Part shown: positions 8,713 through 18,696 of the stretch, one piece after another
Position numbering within the stretch: position 1 is the stretch's first letter
Layout: every line of letters starts with the position of its first letter
NCBI RefSeq assembly: GCF_023652955.1
Contig: NZ_JAKLOY010000002.1
Coordinates: forward strand, 457,059 to 521,058
DNA length: 64,000 bases
Direction of reading: 5' to 3'
Source of the DNA: Geomonas sp. Red32
GTDB lineage: Bacteria > Desulfobacterota > Desulfuromonadia > Geobacterales > Geobacteraceae
Made by a program: the position numbers and the translations under genes
The notes under the pieces: model-generated
Databases searched by the model: none
Seen by the model: the letters and a program-made list of their open reading frames with translations, nothing else
Told to the model about the DNA's origin: nothing

Positions 8713-8871
8713 TCAGAGTGATTCCTCGGCATCGCAGACCGGGCACTGGTACTGGCCGCTTTCGTGGTCCAACTCCAGTACCGCACCACACACTCCGCAC
8801 ACCGGGGGCTTCACATTATTGACCACCGTCCGATCCTTCCTGATCTGTTCTTCTATGGAGAGCCTTCTCAT
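8713..8871 (-). CDS. Small zinc-ribbon protein, 52 aa
   Basis: A 52-residue protein with two CXXC knuckles, 'VCGVCGAVLE' and 'YQCPVCDAEE', typical of a rubredoxin-like zinc ribbon. I chose the ATG at 8871 because AGGAG lies just upstream; the frame extends to 8910 without a better start. It precedes the DksA-like gene by 66 bp on the same strand and may be cotranscribed. The 285 bp upstream (8872-9155) hold nothing I recognise. Confidence 0.6.
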   Translation of the reverse strand: MRRLSIEEQIRKDRTVVNNVKPPVCGVCGAVLELDHESGQYQCPVCDAEESL

Positions 8872-9155
8872 TTCGTCTCCTCCCCTACTCAAGACAGACG
8901 ACCGCACCACGGGCTACCCCAAGCGGAGCCGCCCGCCGACACACACAGAAATTGGAATCGAGCAGAGAACTGTTTTTGAATACCATCATGATACCACCTC
9001 CTGCGGGATTCAACAGCACCTTAGCTCTTCCCGCTCAGGTCCAATCAGTAGAGGGAAAAATAAGAAGGTCGGGGGAGCCGGCGAAACGTAGGAAGTGAGT
9101 GCGGAGGTAAAAAGTGGAGTGATGATGACGGGGGCAACAGCGGCGGGCGTGTTAT

Positions 9156-10190
9156 TTATGCGAGATCCTGGTAGACGATCTCTTCGCCGAGGTAGTTTCT
9201 CACGTGCAGGAGCGAGCCGTCGCGGAGAACCTGGCCAGCCGGGACTTCGACCTTCCCCTTCCCTCCCGGGAGATCGATGACGTAATGGGGGACGGCAAGG
9301 CCGGAGGTGTGGCCGCGCAACGCCTCCATGACCTCGATGCCGCGGGAGACCGGGGTTCTGAAATGGGCGGTCCCCTTCACGAGATCCATCTGGTGGAGGT
9401 AGTAAGGCCGCACCCGGATGGCGAGCAACCCTCGCATCAGCTCACGCATGACCTGCGGGTCGTCGTTGACCCCCTTGAGGAGCACGGTCTGGTTGCCGAG
9501 CTGGATGCCGGCGTCGGCCAGGCGGGCGCAGGCTGCCGCCGCCTCGGGGGTGATCTCCGCCGGGTGGTTGAAGTGGGTGTTGAGAAACAGCGGATGGTGC
9601 CCTTTGAGCATGCGGCAAAGCCGCGGCGTGATCCGCTGGGGAAAGGTGGCGGGGACCCGGGTCCCGACCCGGATGATCTCTACGTGCGGGATCTTCCTCA
9701 GCCGGCAAAGGATGGCGTCGATGCGATCGTCGGAATTGAGGAGAGGGTCGCCGCCGGAAAGGACCACGTCGCGGATCTGCGGCCGGGACTCGATGTAGGA
9801 CGCGGCTTCCTCGATGGGAGCCGACTTCATTCCAGAACAGCCGACCCCGCGTTTTCTCATGCAGAACCGGCAGTAGACGGCACAGGCGGCGGAGGCTATC
9901 CAGATGACACGGTCGGGGTATCGGTGGATCAGCCCCGGGACCGGGGAGAGGCGCTCCTCGTCCAGGGGGTCGGGGGACTGGGAGAAATCGGAGAGCTCCT
10001 CGGGATCGGGGACGCACTGGCGCCAGATGGGATCCCCGACCTCGCGGATCAGCCCCAGGTAGTGCGGCGTGATCCGCATCGGGTAGCGGCCGGCCACCTC
10101 GGCAAGCGGCAGGTGGTCGATGCGAAAAAGCCCGGAAAGCTCCTCCGGGCTGGTAACGCATTGCTTAAGCTCTCTCTCCCAGCTTTCCAT
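9156..10190 (-). CDS. KamA/EpmB-family radical SAM protein
   Basis: 344 residues, related to lysine 2,3-aminomutases. The radical SAM motif is 'ACAVYCRFCMRKR' (CX3CX2C). PLP-family features follow: 'SGGDPLL', 'RVGTRVPATFPQRIT', 'NTHFNHPAEITPEA', 'QTVLLKGVND', and the likely PLP-lysine region 'DLPGGKGKV'. The length matches EpmB (beta-lysylation of elongation factor P) better than clostridial KamA, which is about 416 residues. No epmA/genX or efp gene is in the window. Its ATG overlaps the pyrD stop codon as ATGA, so it is the last gene of the rimI-pyrK-pyrD operon. Substrate unproven. Confidence 0.85.
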   Translation of the reverse strand: MESWERELKQCVTSPEELSGLFRIDHLPLAEVAGRYPMRITPHYLGLIREVGDPIWRQCVPDPEELSDFSQSPDPLDEERLSPVPGLIHRYPDRVIWIASAACAVYCRFCMRKRGVGCSGMKSAPIEEAASYIESRPQIRDVVLSGGDPLLNSDDRIDAILCRLRKIPHVEIIRVGTRVPATFPQRITPRLCRMLKGHHPLFLNTHFNHPAEITPEAAAACARLADAGIQLGNQTVLLKGVNDDPQVMRELMRGLLAIRVRPYYLHQMDLVKGTAHFRTPVSRGIEVMEALRGHTSGLAVPHYVIDLPGGKGKVEVPAGQVLRDGSLLHVRNYLGEEIVYQDLA

Positions 10191-11107
10191 CAGACCTCGA
10201 GCGCCCCGATCATAGAGGCAATGGAGGGGATCCCCTTCTCGGCCAGGTACGCCTCCATCCCCCGGGCGATCTGCTGGGCGGCGCCGGGGTCGAGGAAGCT
10301 CGCGGTGCCGACCTGGATGGCGGTGGCGCCGGCCAGGATGAACTCCAGGGCATCGCGCGCATTCATGATACCGCCGATCCCGATGAGCGGCAATTTCACC
10401 GCCTTTGCCACCTGCCAGACCATCCGCAGCGCCACCGGCTTGATGGCCGGGCCGGAAAGGCCGCCGGTCACGTTGGCCAGCACCGGGCGACGCTTGTCGA
10501 GGTCGATGGCCATGCCGGTCAGGGTGTTGATGAGGGAGAGGGCGTCGGCGCCGGCGTCGGCGCAGGCCTTCGCCATCAGCACCACGTCGGTAACGTTGGG
10601 AGAAAGCTTCACGATCATCGGCTTGCTGGTGTTGTTCCTCACCAGCCGGACCACCTCCTGGGCCGCCTGCGGGTCGGTCCCGAAGACGATCCCCCCCTGC
10701 ATGACGTTGGGACAGGAGATGTTGACCTCGATCCCGGCCACCCCCGGCTGGCCGTCCAGGCGGGCGGCGACCTCGCCGTACTCCTCGAGAGTGTTGCCGT
10801 ACAGGTTCACGATCACCGGAGTATCGACGTCCTTGAGGTAGGGGAGCTTCTGGTTGATGAAGGCGTCAACCCCCACGTTCTGCAGGCCGATGGCGTTGAG
10901 CATCCCGCCCGGGGTCTCGACGATCCTCGGGGTGGGGTTGCCGGCCTTGGGCTTCAAAGAAAGCCCCTTGCTGACCATGGCCCCGATGCTCTCCAGGTCC
11001 AGGTAGCCGACGAACTCCGCGCCGTAGCCGAAGGTGCCGGAGGCGGTCATGACGGGGTTGCGCATCTTGATCCCCGCGATTTCCACGGACATGTCGGGTC
11101 TAGTCAT
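10190..11107 (-). CDS. pyrD: Dihydroorotate dehydrogenase B, catalytic subunit
   Basis: 305 residues. FMN-dependent class 1B enzyme oxidising dihydroorotate to orotate in pyrimidine synthesis. The motif 'VNISCPNV' carries the catalytic Cys of class 1 enzymes, with 'ASGTFGYG' near the N-terminus, '[10 protein letters not shown]' and the FMN-phosphate motif '[29 protein letters not shown]'. PyrK is encoded directly upstream, which supports type 1B (NAD-linked). Tandem ATGs lie at 11110 and 11107; I chose 11107 because its spacing from GGAG is better. Confidence 0.95.
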   Translation of the reverse strand: MTRPDMSVEIAGIKMRNPVMTASGTFGYGAEFVGYLDLESIGAMVSKGLSLKPKAGNPTPRIVETPGGMLNAIGLQNVGVDAFINQKLPYLKDVDTPVIVNLYGNTLEEYGEVAARLDGQPGVAGIEVNISCPNVMQGGIVFGTDPQAAQEVVRLVRNNTSKPMIVKLSPNVTDVVLMAKACADAGADALSLINTLTGMAIDLDKRRPVLANVTGGLSGPAIKPVALRMVWQVAKAVKLPLIGIGGIMNARDALEFILAGATAIQVGTASFLDPGAAQQIARGMEAYLAEKGIPSIASMIGALEV

Positions 11108-11109
11108 CA

Positions 11110-11919
11110 TTAACTCCATTGCAGCTCGAAACTGTCGAAGACCGGGCCGTCCTTGCAGACGCAGCGGTAGTCTGGGGTCTCGTCGGTGTGGTTGGCTCCC
11201 TTGAGGACGCAGCCGAGGCAGGCCCCCACCCCGCAGGCCATGCCGGCCTCCATGGAGACCTGGCAGGGGACACCGTGGGATTGGGCCATGAGGGCCACCG
11301 CCTTCAGCATGGGCGTCGGCCCGCAGGCGAAGATCCGCATGCCGCTTCCCAGGTGCTGCTCCAGCACTTGGGTAACCAGGCCGCGCTCGCCGAGGGTGCC
11401 GTCGTCGGTGGAGACGTAGGTTTCCACCCCCAGCCGCTCGAACTCGGTTATGCAGAGGATGTCGTCCCGGTTCCTTCCGCCGGCGAAAAGCCTGACCTTC
11501 TCACCCTTCATGACCAGGTCCTTGGCGAGGTAGTACAGCGGCGCGAGGCCGATGCCGCCACCGACCAGGACCTTTTCCTCCCCGGCGGGCCCCGCCGCGA
11601 ACCCCTTGCCGAGCGGGGTGAGGAGATCGACCAGGTCGCCGTGGTGCAGGGCGGAGAGCATCTTGGTCCCTTTCCCCACCACCTTGTAGAGGATCTCGGT
11701 GTAGCACTGGGTGCCGCAACCGGCGTACTCGGGTGCGAAGGTTCCGACGTCGAAGAGGCCGAAGGGACGCCTGAGCAGGGGATCGATGGCATCGACCACC
11801 TTAAGCATCAGGAACTGCCCGGGGGATGATTCGAGAAGCTCCTGCGGGGCGGTCATTCTCATTCGGAAGTACCCGGGAGAGACTTCCACGTTCGATAGCA
11901 CCATTGACTTGAACTGCAT
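11110..11919 (-). CDS. pyrK: Dihydroorotate dehydrogenase B, electron-transfer subunit
   Basis: 269 residues. An FAD-binding ferredoxin-reductase-type domain ('RRPFGLFDV', 'LLTPLGKGF'), an NAD-binding region ('[19 protein letters not shown]') and a C-terminal [2Fe-2S] site with '[13 protein letters not shown]' and a distal Cys in '[10 protein letters not shown]'. It passes electrons from PyrD to NAD. It overlaps or abuts pyrD, and rimI ends one base upstream, so the three are cotranscribed. Confidence 0.95.
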   Translation of the reverse strand: MQFKSMVLSNVEVSPGYFRMRMTAPQELLESSPGQFLMLKVVDAIDPLLRRPFGLFDVGTFAPEYAGCGTQCYTEILYKVVGKGTKMLSALHHGDLVDLLTPLGKGFAAGPAGEEKVLVGGGIGLAPLYYLAKDLVMKGEKVRLFAGGRNRDDILCITEFERLGVETYVSTDDGTLGERGLVTQVLEQHLGSGMRIFACGPTPMLKAVALMAQSHGVPCQVSMEAGMACGVGACLGCVLKGANHTDETPDYRCVCKDGPVFDSFELQWS

Positions 11920-11920
11920 C

Positions 11921-12394
11921 TTACTCCTCTGACTGCGCGCTGAAGGTGTATTCCATCAGTATGGCATCGTCGCCATTGTGGTAATATTTCTTACGCCTGC
12001 CAACTTCAGTGAATCCCTGCGACAGATAGAGTGCGATAGCCCCGCCGTTGCCGGCCGCCACCTCGAGGCAGACCACCCGGGCCCCATGGCCGCGGCTTTG
12101 CGACAGGGCGAACTCCACCAACCGCCGGCCGATCCCCTGCCCGCGCAGGGCCGGGTTCACCGCCACGTCCAGGATCTCCGCCTCGTCCACTATCTGTTTA
12201 AGGCAAAGGTAACCGGCTACCGTCCCCTCCCCGGTCACGGCCACCACCGGAGTGCTCAAGGAAGAACCGATCTCGTCGAGAAAATGCCGGTGGGTCCAGG
12301 GGCGGGAGAAGGAGGAAGACTCGATTTCCAGCACCTGGTCGAGATCGTTCTCAACCAGCCGGCGGAGCTCTATTTTCTCATGAAAGCTGGGCAC
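11921..12394 (-). CDS. rimI: Ribosomal protein S18 alanine N-acetyltransferase
   Basis: 157 residues with a GNAT fold. The acetyl-CoA motif A is 'VNPALRGQGIGRRLVEFAL', preceded by 'EILDVAV' and followed by 'LEVAAGNGGAIALYLSQGFTEVGRR' and 'KYYHNGDDAILM', the RimI signature. The start is a GTG at 12394 with a weak ribosome-binding site; no better start is available. It is the first gene of the operon with pyrK and pyrD and diverges from purM. Confidence 0.85.
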   Translation of the reverse strand: MPSFHEKIELRRLVENDLDQVLEIESSSFSRPWTHRHFLDEIGSSLSTPVVAVTGEGTVAGYLCLKQIVDEAEILDVAVNPALRGQGIGRRLVEFALSQSRGHGARVVCLEVAAGNGGAIALYLSQGFTEVGRRKKYYHNGDDAILMEYTFSAQSEE

Positions 12395-12444
12395 GACAGG
12401 GCATGATAAGCAAAGGCCAAGGCGAAGTAAACAACTTTTTCACT

Positions 12445-12473
12445 TTGACTTTTAGAGGGATATGCGCTAGATT
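12445..12473 (+). promoter_or_regulatory. Sigma-70 type promoter for purMN
   Basis: TTGACT (12445-12450), a 17-base spacer and TAGATT (12468-12473). The start near 12480 leaves a leader of about 20 bases that includes the GGAGG before the purM TTG. Confidence 0.6.
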
Positions 12474-12500
12474 TACCCACTTACAGGACGGAGGCATACC

Positions 12501-13547
12501 TTGGAAAATACTAAAATTACTTACAAAGACGCAGGGGTCGACATCGACGCCGGCAACACCTTTGTGCAGATGATCAAACCCCTGGTAAAGGCTACCTCGC
12601 GCCCGGAGGTCCTCGCGGACATCGGCGGATTCGGGGGGCTTTTCTCATTAAACATGGGAAAATATAAGCACCCGGTACTGGTATCCGGCACCGACGGTGT
12701 AGGCACCAAGCTGAAGCTCGCCTTTCTGGCTGACAAGCACGACACCATCGGGATCGACCTGGTGGCCATGTGCGTGAACGACATCATCGTGCAGGGCGCC
12801 GAGCCACTTTTCTTCCTCGACTACCTGGCCACCGCCAAGCTCGACCCGGCCAAAGGTGCCTCCATCGTGAAGGGGATCTCCGAGGGGTGCGTGCAGGCCG
12901 GCTGCGCCCTGATCGGCGGGGAGACCGCCGAGATGCCCGGCTTTTACAGCGGCGACGAGTATGACCTGGCCGGCTTCGCGGTCGGCGTGGTGGAGCGCGA
13001 GAAGATCATCGACGGCTCCTCCATCACGGTCGGCAACCACCTGATCGGCCTCTCCTCCTCCGGCCTGCACTCCAACGGCTACTCGTTGGCCAGAAAAGTC
13101 ATCCTCGAGCGGATGGGTCTCGGCATTCACCAGGAGATCCCGGGACTGGGGAGAACGGTGGCCGAGGAGCTGCTGACTCCTACCCGCATCTACGTCCGTT
13201 CCGTCATGAACCTGCTGCGCGACTTCAACATCTCCGGCCTGGCCCACATCACCGGCGGCGGCCTGGTGGAAAACGTCCCCCGGGTCCTGCCCCACGGCTG
13301 CAAGGCGGTCATCAGGAAAGGGAGCTGGGAGATTCCCGAGATCTTCAAGGTCATCCAGGATGGCGGGAACATCGAGGAATCCGAGATGTTCAGGGCCTTC
13401 AACTGCGGCATCGGCATGGTGCTCATCGTCCCCGAGCGCGAGGCCGAAGACGTCATGATCCGCCTCTCCGGTCTCAACGAGACCGCCTACCACATCGGCG
13501 AAGTAGTCAAGTGCGACCCCGGCAAGGAGTGCGTGGAGCTCGTCTAG
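12501..13547 (+). CDS. purM: Phosphoribosylformylglycinamidine cyclo-ligase (AIR synthase)
   Basis: 348 residues, the usual length. It makes aminoimidazole ribotide in the fifth step of purine synthesis. Motifs: '[12 protein letters not shown]', '[32 protein letters not shown]', '[28 protein letters not shown]', '[11 protein letters not shown]', '[14 protein letters not shown]'. The start is TTG, preceded by GGAGG at good spacing. purN follows after 22 bp. Confidence 0.97.
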   Translation: MENTKITYKDAGVDIDAGNTFVQMIKPLVKATSRPEVLADIGGFGGLFSLNMGKYKHPVLVSGTDGVGTKLKLAFLADKHDTIGIDLVAMCVNDIIVQGAEPLFFLDYLATAKLDPAKGASIVKGISEGCVQAGCALIGGETAEMPGFYSGDEYDLAGFAVGVVEREKIIDGSSITVGNHLIGLSSSGLHSNGYSLARKVILERMGLGIHQEIPGLGRTVAEELLTPTRIYVRSVMNLLRDFNISGLAHITGGGLVENVPRVLPHGCKAVIRKGSWEIPEIFKVIQDGGNIEESEMFRAFNCGIGMVLIVPEREAEDVMIRLSGLNETAYHIGEVVKCDPGKECVELV

Positions 13548-13569
13548 GGCTCCCGCTTTTCGAAAAAAC

Positions 13570-14184
13570 ATGGCGAACGACATCAAGATAGGAGTGCTGG
13601 TCTCCGGCAACGGGACCAACCTCCAGTCGATCATCGACGCCTGTACCCGCGGCGGCCTCCCTGGCCGGGTTTCCTGCGTGGTCAGCAACAAGGCCGACGC
13701 CTACGCACTCGAGCGGGCGCGAAACGCCGACATACCCGCCCTCCATCTCGATCACCGCGCCTATACCGGCCGTGAGGCCTTCGACGAGGCGCTGGTGGCG
13801 ACCCTCCGGGAGTTCCAGGTCGACCTGGTGGTCCTGGCCGGTTTCATGAGGATCATCACCCCGGTCCTCCTCGACGCCTTCCCGATGGCCATCATGAACA
13901 TCCACCCCGCTCTCCTTCCGGCTTTCCCCGGACTCCACGCCCAGCGCCAGGCGCTCGAATACGGAGCCAAGGTGGCCGGATGCACCGTCCACTTCGTGGA
14001 TTCCGGCTGCGATACCGGGCCGATCATCATGCAGGCGGCGGTACCCGTGCTGGAGGGGGACACCGAGGATACCCTCTCGGCCCGCATCCAGAAGGAAGAA
14101 CACCGCATCTACCCGGAGGCCATCCGGCTCTACGCCGAAGGGCGCCTCACCCTCCAAGGAAGACGGGTGCTGGTGACGCGGTGA
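13570..14184 (+). CDS. purN: Phosphoribosylglycinamide formyltransferase
   Basis: 204 residues. It transfers a formyl group from 10-formyl-THF to GAR. The N-terminal 'VLVSGNGTNLQSIIDA' binds the GAR phosphate. The active site is 'MNIHPALLPAFPGLHAQRQALEYG', with the catalytic Asn-His and the Asp of 'VDSGCDTGPII'. It lies directly downstream of purM, and its stop overlaps the next gene's GTG. Confidence 0.97.
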   Translation: MANDIKIGVLVSGNGTNLQSIIDACTRGGLPGRVSCVVSNKADAYALERARNADIPALHLDHRAYTGREAFDEALVATLREFQVDLVVLAGFMRIITPVLLDAFPMAIMNIHPALLPAFPGLHAQRQALEYGAKVAGCTVHFVDSGCDTGPIIMQAAVPVLEGDTEDTLSARIQKEEHRIYPEAIRLYAEGRLTLQGRRVLVTR

Positions 14185-15026
14185 ATCTCCACCGGCCGCT
14201 CCTCAGACTTTTCCTCCTCTTCACCTGCCTGCTTAACCTCTCCGCCTGCTCCATCACCAAGGTCGTCCGCATCAAAGATGGTGCCGTCGTCCCCGTGGCG
14301 GCCATGCTGGACGACCTGCGCGACGCCCGCGTCGTCCTCGTCGGCGAGCGCCACAACGCCTCCTCTCACCACCAACTCCAGCTTGAGGTCCTGAAATCGC
14401 TCCAGGGGCAAGGAAAGGAGCTGGCGGTCGGGATGGAGATGTTCGAGCAGGCAAGCCAGCCGGCGCTCGATGCCTGGAGCTCCGGGAGGCTCCCGGAGGC
14501 GACCATGGAACGTCTCTTCGCCATCGACTGGAGAAATATCCCCTACTCGCAGTACCGCGACATCCTCCGCTTCGCCCGGGATAACCGCATCCCGGTGGTG
14601 GCGCTCAACGCACCCCGCCGGATCGTCGAGAAGGTCGCCGGGAGCGGATTCGCCTCCCTCGACAGCCACGAACGTTCCCTGCTCCCCCCCGGCACCGACG
14701 CCACGGTGAGCGAGGGATACCAAGCCTTCATGGCCACCGCCTACCCGCCTCACGGCCGCTCAGGCGACTCCTTCCGCTACCTCTGCGAAGCCCAGATGCT
14801 GAGAAACCGGATGATGGCCAGGAAAATAGAGGAGTACCTCACCCGACGGCCGAAGGCGGTCATGGTGGTGGTGGCCGGTGGGGGCCATGCGAGGATCAAG
14901 GGGGGGATTCCCGAGGAACTCTCGGGACTGAGCTACAAGGTGCTCCTCCCTCCGGTCCCGAGCCTGAACCGGGACACGGTCACCGGGGAGGACGGCGACT
15001 ATTTGCTGGAGGAGCCGCTTCTGTGA
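14181..15026 (+). CDS. ChaN-family (DUF399) lipoprotein
   Basis: 281 residues. The signal peptide ends with a lipobox-like 'LLNLSAC', so it is probably a lipoprotein. The domain starts at 'RVVLVGERHNASSHHQLQLEVL' and contains 'VGMEMFEQASQPALDAW', 'VALNAPRRIVEKVA' and 'VVVAGGGHARIKGGIPE', as in ChaN-like haem/iron-binding proteins. The GTG start overlaps the purN stop (GTGA), so translation is probably coupled. Its 3' end overlaps the convergent FlhB-like gene by 28 bp. Haem binding is known for a ChaN relative in Campylobacter and is inference here. Confidence 0.8.
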   Translation: MNLHRPLLRLFLLFTCLLNLSACSITKVVRIKDGAVVPVAAMLDDLRDARVVLVGERHNASSHHQLQLEVLKSLQGQGKELAVGMEMFEQASQPALDAWSSGRLPEATMERLFAIDWRNIPYSQYRDILRFARDNRIPVVALNAPRRIVEKVAGSGFASLDSHERSLLPPGTDATVSEGYQAFMATAYPPHGRSGDSFRYLCEAQMLRNRMMARKIEEYLTRRPKAVMVVVAGGGHARIKGGIPEELSGLSYKVLLPPVPSLNRDTVTGEDGDYLLEEPLL

Positions 15027-15313
15027 ATGGAGCCGGTCTTCTGGGCCATCTGCTGGTCGATGGCGTAGAGCCAGGCGAGGAGCTCGGCTACCGCCTGGTA
15101 CAGCTCGGGAGGGATCTCCTGGTCGAGATCGACCTGCATGAGGAGGGTGACGAGCTCGGGCGAACTGTGGACGTAGACGCCATGCTCCTTGGCGAGTGAG
15201 ATCATCGCCTCGGCGGTGATACCGGTACCCTTGGCCACCACCCGCGGAGCGCCGTCTTCCGCCCCGTAGGCCATGGCCACCGCCCGCTTCATGTCAGCTA
15301 TCCGTTTCGACAT
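14999..15313 (-). CDS. FlhB-like C-terminal cytoplasmic domain protein (YlqH type)
   Basis: 104 residues resembling only the cytoplasmic C-terminal domain of FlhB/YscU export switches: 'AVAMAYGAEDGAPRVVAKGTG' and 'AKEHGVYVHSSPELVTLLMQVDLDQEIPPELYQAVAELLAWLY'. The transmembrane part is absent. The NPTH self-cleavage motif of true FlhB is not present. Its start lies 20 bp inside the FliK-like gene. The pair resembles the Bacillus ylqG-ylqH arrangement. Function unknown. Confidence 0.8.
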   Translation of the reverse strand: MSKRIADMKRAVAMAYGAEDGAPRVVAKGTGITAEAMISLAKEHGVYVHSSPELVTLLMQVDLDQEIPPELYQAVAELLAWLYAIDQQMAQKTGSIHRSGSSSK

Positions 15314-16253
15314 CCTTAGCCGCCATCCTGGTGAGACTCACCCCGGCCGCCGCAAGCGACGACCGGAGCCGATCCCCTTCTTCCCTCATTGTCTGTGCCA
15401 CCCCCGGCTGGTCGCAGACGAGCTCCAGCGAAAGCCCTTCGCGCCCGAGGGCGAGCTTCGCCCGCACTCCACCCAGGTGGGGGAGGAGCAGGGAAAGGTC
15501 AGCCTCGACGCTCCCCTCCTCGTTCTCGCTCCCCTGCCTGATGGCGATCTCCATCCCCTGGCCGGGCCAGGCCTCCCCCTTCCAGTTCAGCACGCCCGAG
15601 TTGAGAAGGAGCAGTTGCTCCTTGACGATGGGAAGGGTCCCCGGGTCGGCAATTTCCTCCCCTTCCGTGCGGTTCTCCTCACGTCCTCCCCGCCCTTTGA
15701 AGATCCTGGAAAGCTTTCCCTGGGGCTCCTTGAGGAGCTCGGAGAGCTGCAGCCCCCCCGCCGCCCACTGGGCCAGGTGCGACTCGTAGAAGAGCCCAAC
15801 TTGGGTCAGGGCCGCCTTCAGCCGTTCGGCCAGGAGGGCCGGCACCTGGGGCGCCCCCTCCAGCAGCGGTTCCTGTGGTCCCTCCATGGGACCAGCCCCC
15901 ATCGCCACGTTGGAGAGCCATCTCCCCATTGAGCTCAGCTTGACCGACACACCTCCATCCGGCGAGCGCAGGATCTGGAAGGTGATCCGTGGCTCAGCAG
16001 TCACGAAGGTCATGTCCATCGTCTCGCCCGGCTGCACGTTGAGCGGGATCTCCAACTGGTACAACTCCCCGGCGATCCGGGCCAGGTAGAGGCTGTTCGG
16101 GAGATTGGCGATGATCTCGGCCTTCACCTGCTGGCCGGGGTTCATCTGCAGCAGGGCCCCGGCACGCTGCTGCAGGTCGGCGGACGGGTTGACCGTCGTG
16201 GTCCGGGCCAGTACCGGTAGTACCTGTTTTTGAGCTTCGTCGTTAATGAACAT
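15294..16253 (-). CDS. FliK-like flagellar hook-length-control-related protein
   Basis: 319 residues. An N-terminal region with a small beta domain ('GQQVKAEIIANLPNSLYLARIAGELYQLEIP'), a middle linker rich in Gly and Glu, and a C-terminal domain like the FliK C-terminus ('SVEADLSLLLPHLGGVRAKLALGREGLSLELVCDQPG'). It is cotranscribed with, and overlaps, the FlhB-like gene. No hook or export genes are nearby, so it is probably a stand-alone relative and not the main FliK. Confidence 0.65.
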   Translation of the reverse strand: MFINDEAQKQVLPVLARTTTVNPSADLQQRAGALLQMNPGQQVKAEIIANLPNSLYLARIAGELYQLEIPLNVQPGETMDMTFVTAEPRITFQILRSPDGGVSVKLSSMGRWLSNVAMGAGPMEGPQEPLLEGAPQVPALLAERLKAALTQVGLFYESHLAQWAAGGLQLSELLKEPQGKLSRIFKGRGGREENRTEGEEIADPGTLPIVKEQLLLLNSGVLNWKGEAWPGQGMEIAIRQGSENEEGSVEADLSLLLPHLGGVRAKLALGREGLSLELVCDQPGVAQTMREEGDRLRSSLAAAGVSLTRMAAKDVETDS

Positions 16254-16293
16254 GCCTGCCTGCCCCGTTACGTCCTACTCCTCCCATTTCGGC

Positions 16294-16320
16294 TAAATAT
16301 ATATTTTCTACAGCCGATAA
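16294..16320 (+). promoter_or_regulatory. Sigma-28 (FliA) promoter for the hybrid kinase operon
   Basis: TAAA (16294-16297), exactly 15 bases, then GCCGATAA (16313-16320). This is a full match to the bacterial flagellar consensus TAAA-N15-GCCGATAA. The start would lie near 16328, about 47 bases before the kinase ATG. Confidence 0.75.
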
Positions 16321-16374
16321 GCCATAAATGAAGCCAGATGCTCTATTTTTTCACTACAGGAAGGGCGCTTTCCG

Positions 16375-18696
16375 ATGAAAAACCAACTGCGCATCCTGAT
16401 CGTCGACGACTCTCCGGAAGACGCTGCCCTCATCGTGCATCATCTGAATAAGGAGTTCACCCCCCACTACCGGCGGGTTGATACCGCCCCCGAGATGCAG
16501 GAGGCGCTCGATAAGGAAGAGTGGGAACTGGTGATCTCCGACTACCTGATGCCGGAGTTTTCCGGACTGGCCGCGCTGCAACTTTTGCGTGACCGGGGCT
16601 CGGACCTGCCATTCATCATGGTCTCGGGCCAGCTCGGGGAGGACGTCGCGGTCGAGGCAATGCGGGCCGGTGCCCAGGACTTCCTGATCAAGGACCGCCT
16701 CTCCCGCCTGATCCCCGCCATCAAGAGGGAGTTGAAGGAAGCTCAGGTCCGCCGGGAGAGGTACGAGGCCCAGTCGGCCTTGTCGGCCACGGAGGCGAGA
16801 TTCAAGAGCCTGGTAGAACAGTCGCTGGTCGGCATCTACATGCTCCAGGAATGCCTCCTCACCTATGTCAATCCGAAGTTCGGCGACATATTCGGCTACC
16901 GCCCGGAAGAGTTGATGGGGAAAAAAACGCTCCTCGATCTCGTGGCCGGTGAGGACCAGAACAGGGTGATGGGGCACTTCCTGGGCCAGCTCGGCCAGGA
17001 GAGCGGCAGTCTCCACTGTTTCTTCCGCGGGGTGCGCCGGGATGGCCTCCTCGTCGATCTGGAGGTCAACGGGGCGCCGACCGACCAGGATGGCCACCCC
17101 GCGGTCATTGGAACGGTGCTCGACATCACCGAGCGCAAGCGGGCGGAGGCTGAGCTGAGCAAGCTTTCCCAGGCGGTCGAGCAGAGCCCGGTTTCCGTGG
17201 TGATCACCGACCTCAGGGGGATCATCGAGTACGTGAACCCCAAGGTACTCGAGGTGACCGGGTATACTGAGAAGGAACTGATCGGGGAGCGGACAAGCAT
17301 CTTCAAGTCCGGGCACATGGAAGACGCCTTCTACCAGGATCTCTGGCAGACCATCAGCTCGGGACGCGAGTGGCACGGCGAGCTGCAAAACCGCAAGAAA
17401 AACGGCGAGCTCTTCTGGGAGAGCGGCTCGATTTCGGCAGTGAAAGACGGCGACGGCCGGATCACCCACTTCGTGGCCCTCAAAGAGGACGTGACCGAAA
17501 GGCGGCTGGCCGTCGAGCAGTTGAGGCAGGCCCAGAAGATGGAGGCGGTCGGCCAGCTGGCGGGCGGGGTCGCCCACGATTTCAACAATCTCCTGACCGT
17601 CATCAACGGCTACAGCACCCTGCTCATCAGGGGGCTCGACACCGGATCGGCTATGCGCAGAGAGGCGGAGCAGATCCTCAAGGCCGGCGAGCGGGCCGCG
17701 GAGCTGACCCGCCAGCTGCTTACCTTTAGCCGCCGCCAGATCCTGGAGCCGAAGGTACTCAACCTGAACCAGCAGATCCGCTCCTTCGAAAAGGTACTGA
17801 CCCGCCTGATCGGAGAGGACTTCCCGCTCACCTCACTCTTGGCCGACGACCTGGGCTTCATAAAGATGGACCCGGGACACTTCGAGCAGGTGCTGGTCAA
17901 CCTGGTGGTCAACGCCCGCGACGCCTCGGAGCCCGGAGGGAGCATCACCATCGAGTCCGCCAACTGCCACCTGGACGACGACTTCGTGCAGCTTCACCCC
18001 GGCGCCACCCAGGGGGACTACGTCCGGATCTCGGTGACCGACCAGGGGACCGGGATGAGCGACGAGGTCAAGCGGCGGATCTTCGAGCCGTTTTTCACCA
18101 CCAAGGAGATGGGAAGGGGAACCGGCCTCGGGCTCGCCACCGTCTACGGTATCGTCAAGCAGTGCGGCGGCTATATCGAGGTCGACAGCCACCCCGGTTG
18201 CGGGACCCGCTTCAACGTCTACCTCCCCCGCGTCTACCAGCAGGCTGAGGCCCCCAGGCGGCCGGTGACAGCCGACGGCCACGAGGGAAGCCACACCATC
18301 CTGGTGGTGGAGGACGAGCCGGGGGTGCTCAACTTCGTGGTCCACACCCTCAAAAAACACGGCTACCGGGTGCTGGAGAGCGTCGATCCCGAGCTGGGGG
18401 TGAACATCTTCGAGGAACACCAGGAAGAGATCGACCTCCTTTTGACCGACGTGGTGATGCCGTTCATGAGCGGTCCGATGCTTGCCGACATCCTGGTCGG
18501 GAAAAATCCGCAGCTTAAGGTAATCTTCATGTCAGGGCATACCGACAACCGCGTCAACTTCGATAAGATCCAGCAGCAGGGGATGCAGTTTCTCTCCAAG
18601 CCGTTCACCAGCGATACCTTGGCACGCAAGATCAAAGAAACCCTCGACGAAGCCGAGGGAGGTGCCACGGGAGCATCCTCGGGAGGTAGCAATTGA
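16375..18696 (+). CDS. Hybrid sensor histidine kinase REC-PAS-PAS-HisKA-HATPase-REC
   Basis: 773 residues, cytoplasmic, with no membrane segments. REC1 has Asp56 in '[13 protein letters not shown]'. Two PAS domains cover about 140-255 and 260-385 ('[25 protein letters not shown]'). The phosphoacceptor His401 is in '[17 protein letters not shown]'. The ATPase domain has the N box '[14 protein letters not shown]' and G boxes 'GTGMSDEV' and '[17 protein letters not shown]'. A C-terminal REC has Asp692 in '[13 protein letters not shown]'. Its stop overlaps the TTG start of the HD-GYP gene, so the two are translationally coupled. A sigma-28 promoter precedes it. Confidence 0.93.
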   Translation: MKNQLRILIVDDSPEDAALIVHHLNKEFTPHYRRVDTAPEMQEALDKEEWELVISDYLMPEFSGLAALQLLRDRGSDLPFIMVSGQLGEDVAVEAMRAGAQDFLIKDRLSRLIPAIKRELKEAQVRRERYEAQSALSATEARFKSLVEQSLVGIYMLQECLLTYVNPKFGDIFGYRPEELMGKKTLLDLVAGEDQNRVMGHFLGQLGQESGSLHCFFRGVRRDGLLVDLEVNGAPTDQDGHPAVIGTVLDITERKRAEAELSKLSQAVEQSPVSVVITDLRGIIEYVNPKVLEVTGYTEKELIGERTSIFKSGHMEDAFYQDLWQTISSGREWHGELQNRKKNGELFWESGSISAVKDGDGRITHFVALKEDVTERRLAVEQLRQAQKMEAVGQLAGGVAHDFNNLLTVINGYSTLLIRGLDTGSAMRREAEQILKAGERAAELTRQLLTFSRRQILEPKVLNLNQQIRSFEKVLTRLIGEDFPLTSLLADDLGFIKMDPGHFEQVLVNLVVNARDASEPGGSITIESANCHLDDDFVQLHPGATQGDYVRISVTDQGTGMSDEVKRRIFEPFFTTKEMGRGTGLGLATVYGIVKQCGGYIEVDSHPGCGTRFNVYLPRVYQQAEAPRRPVTADGHEGSHTILVVEDEPGVLNFVVHTLKKHGYRVLESVDPELGVNIFEEHQEEIDLLLTDVVMPFMSGPMLADILVGKNPQLKVIFMSGHTDNRVNFDKIQQQGMQFLSKPFTSDTLARKIKETLDEAEGGATGASSGGSN

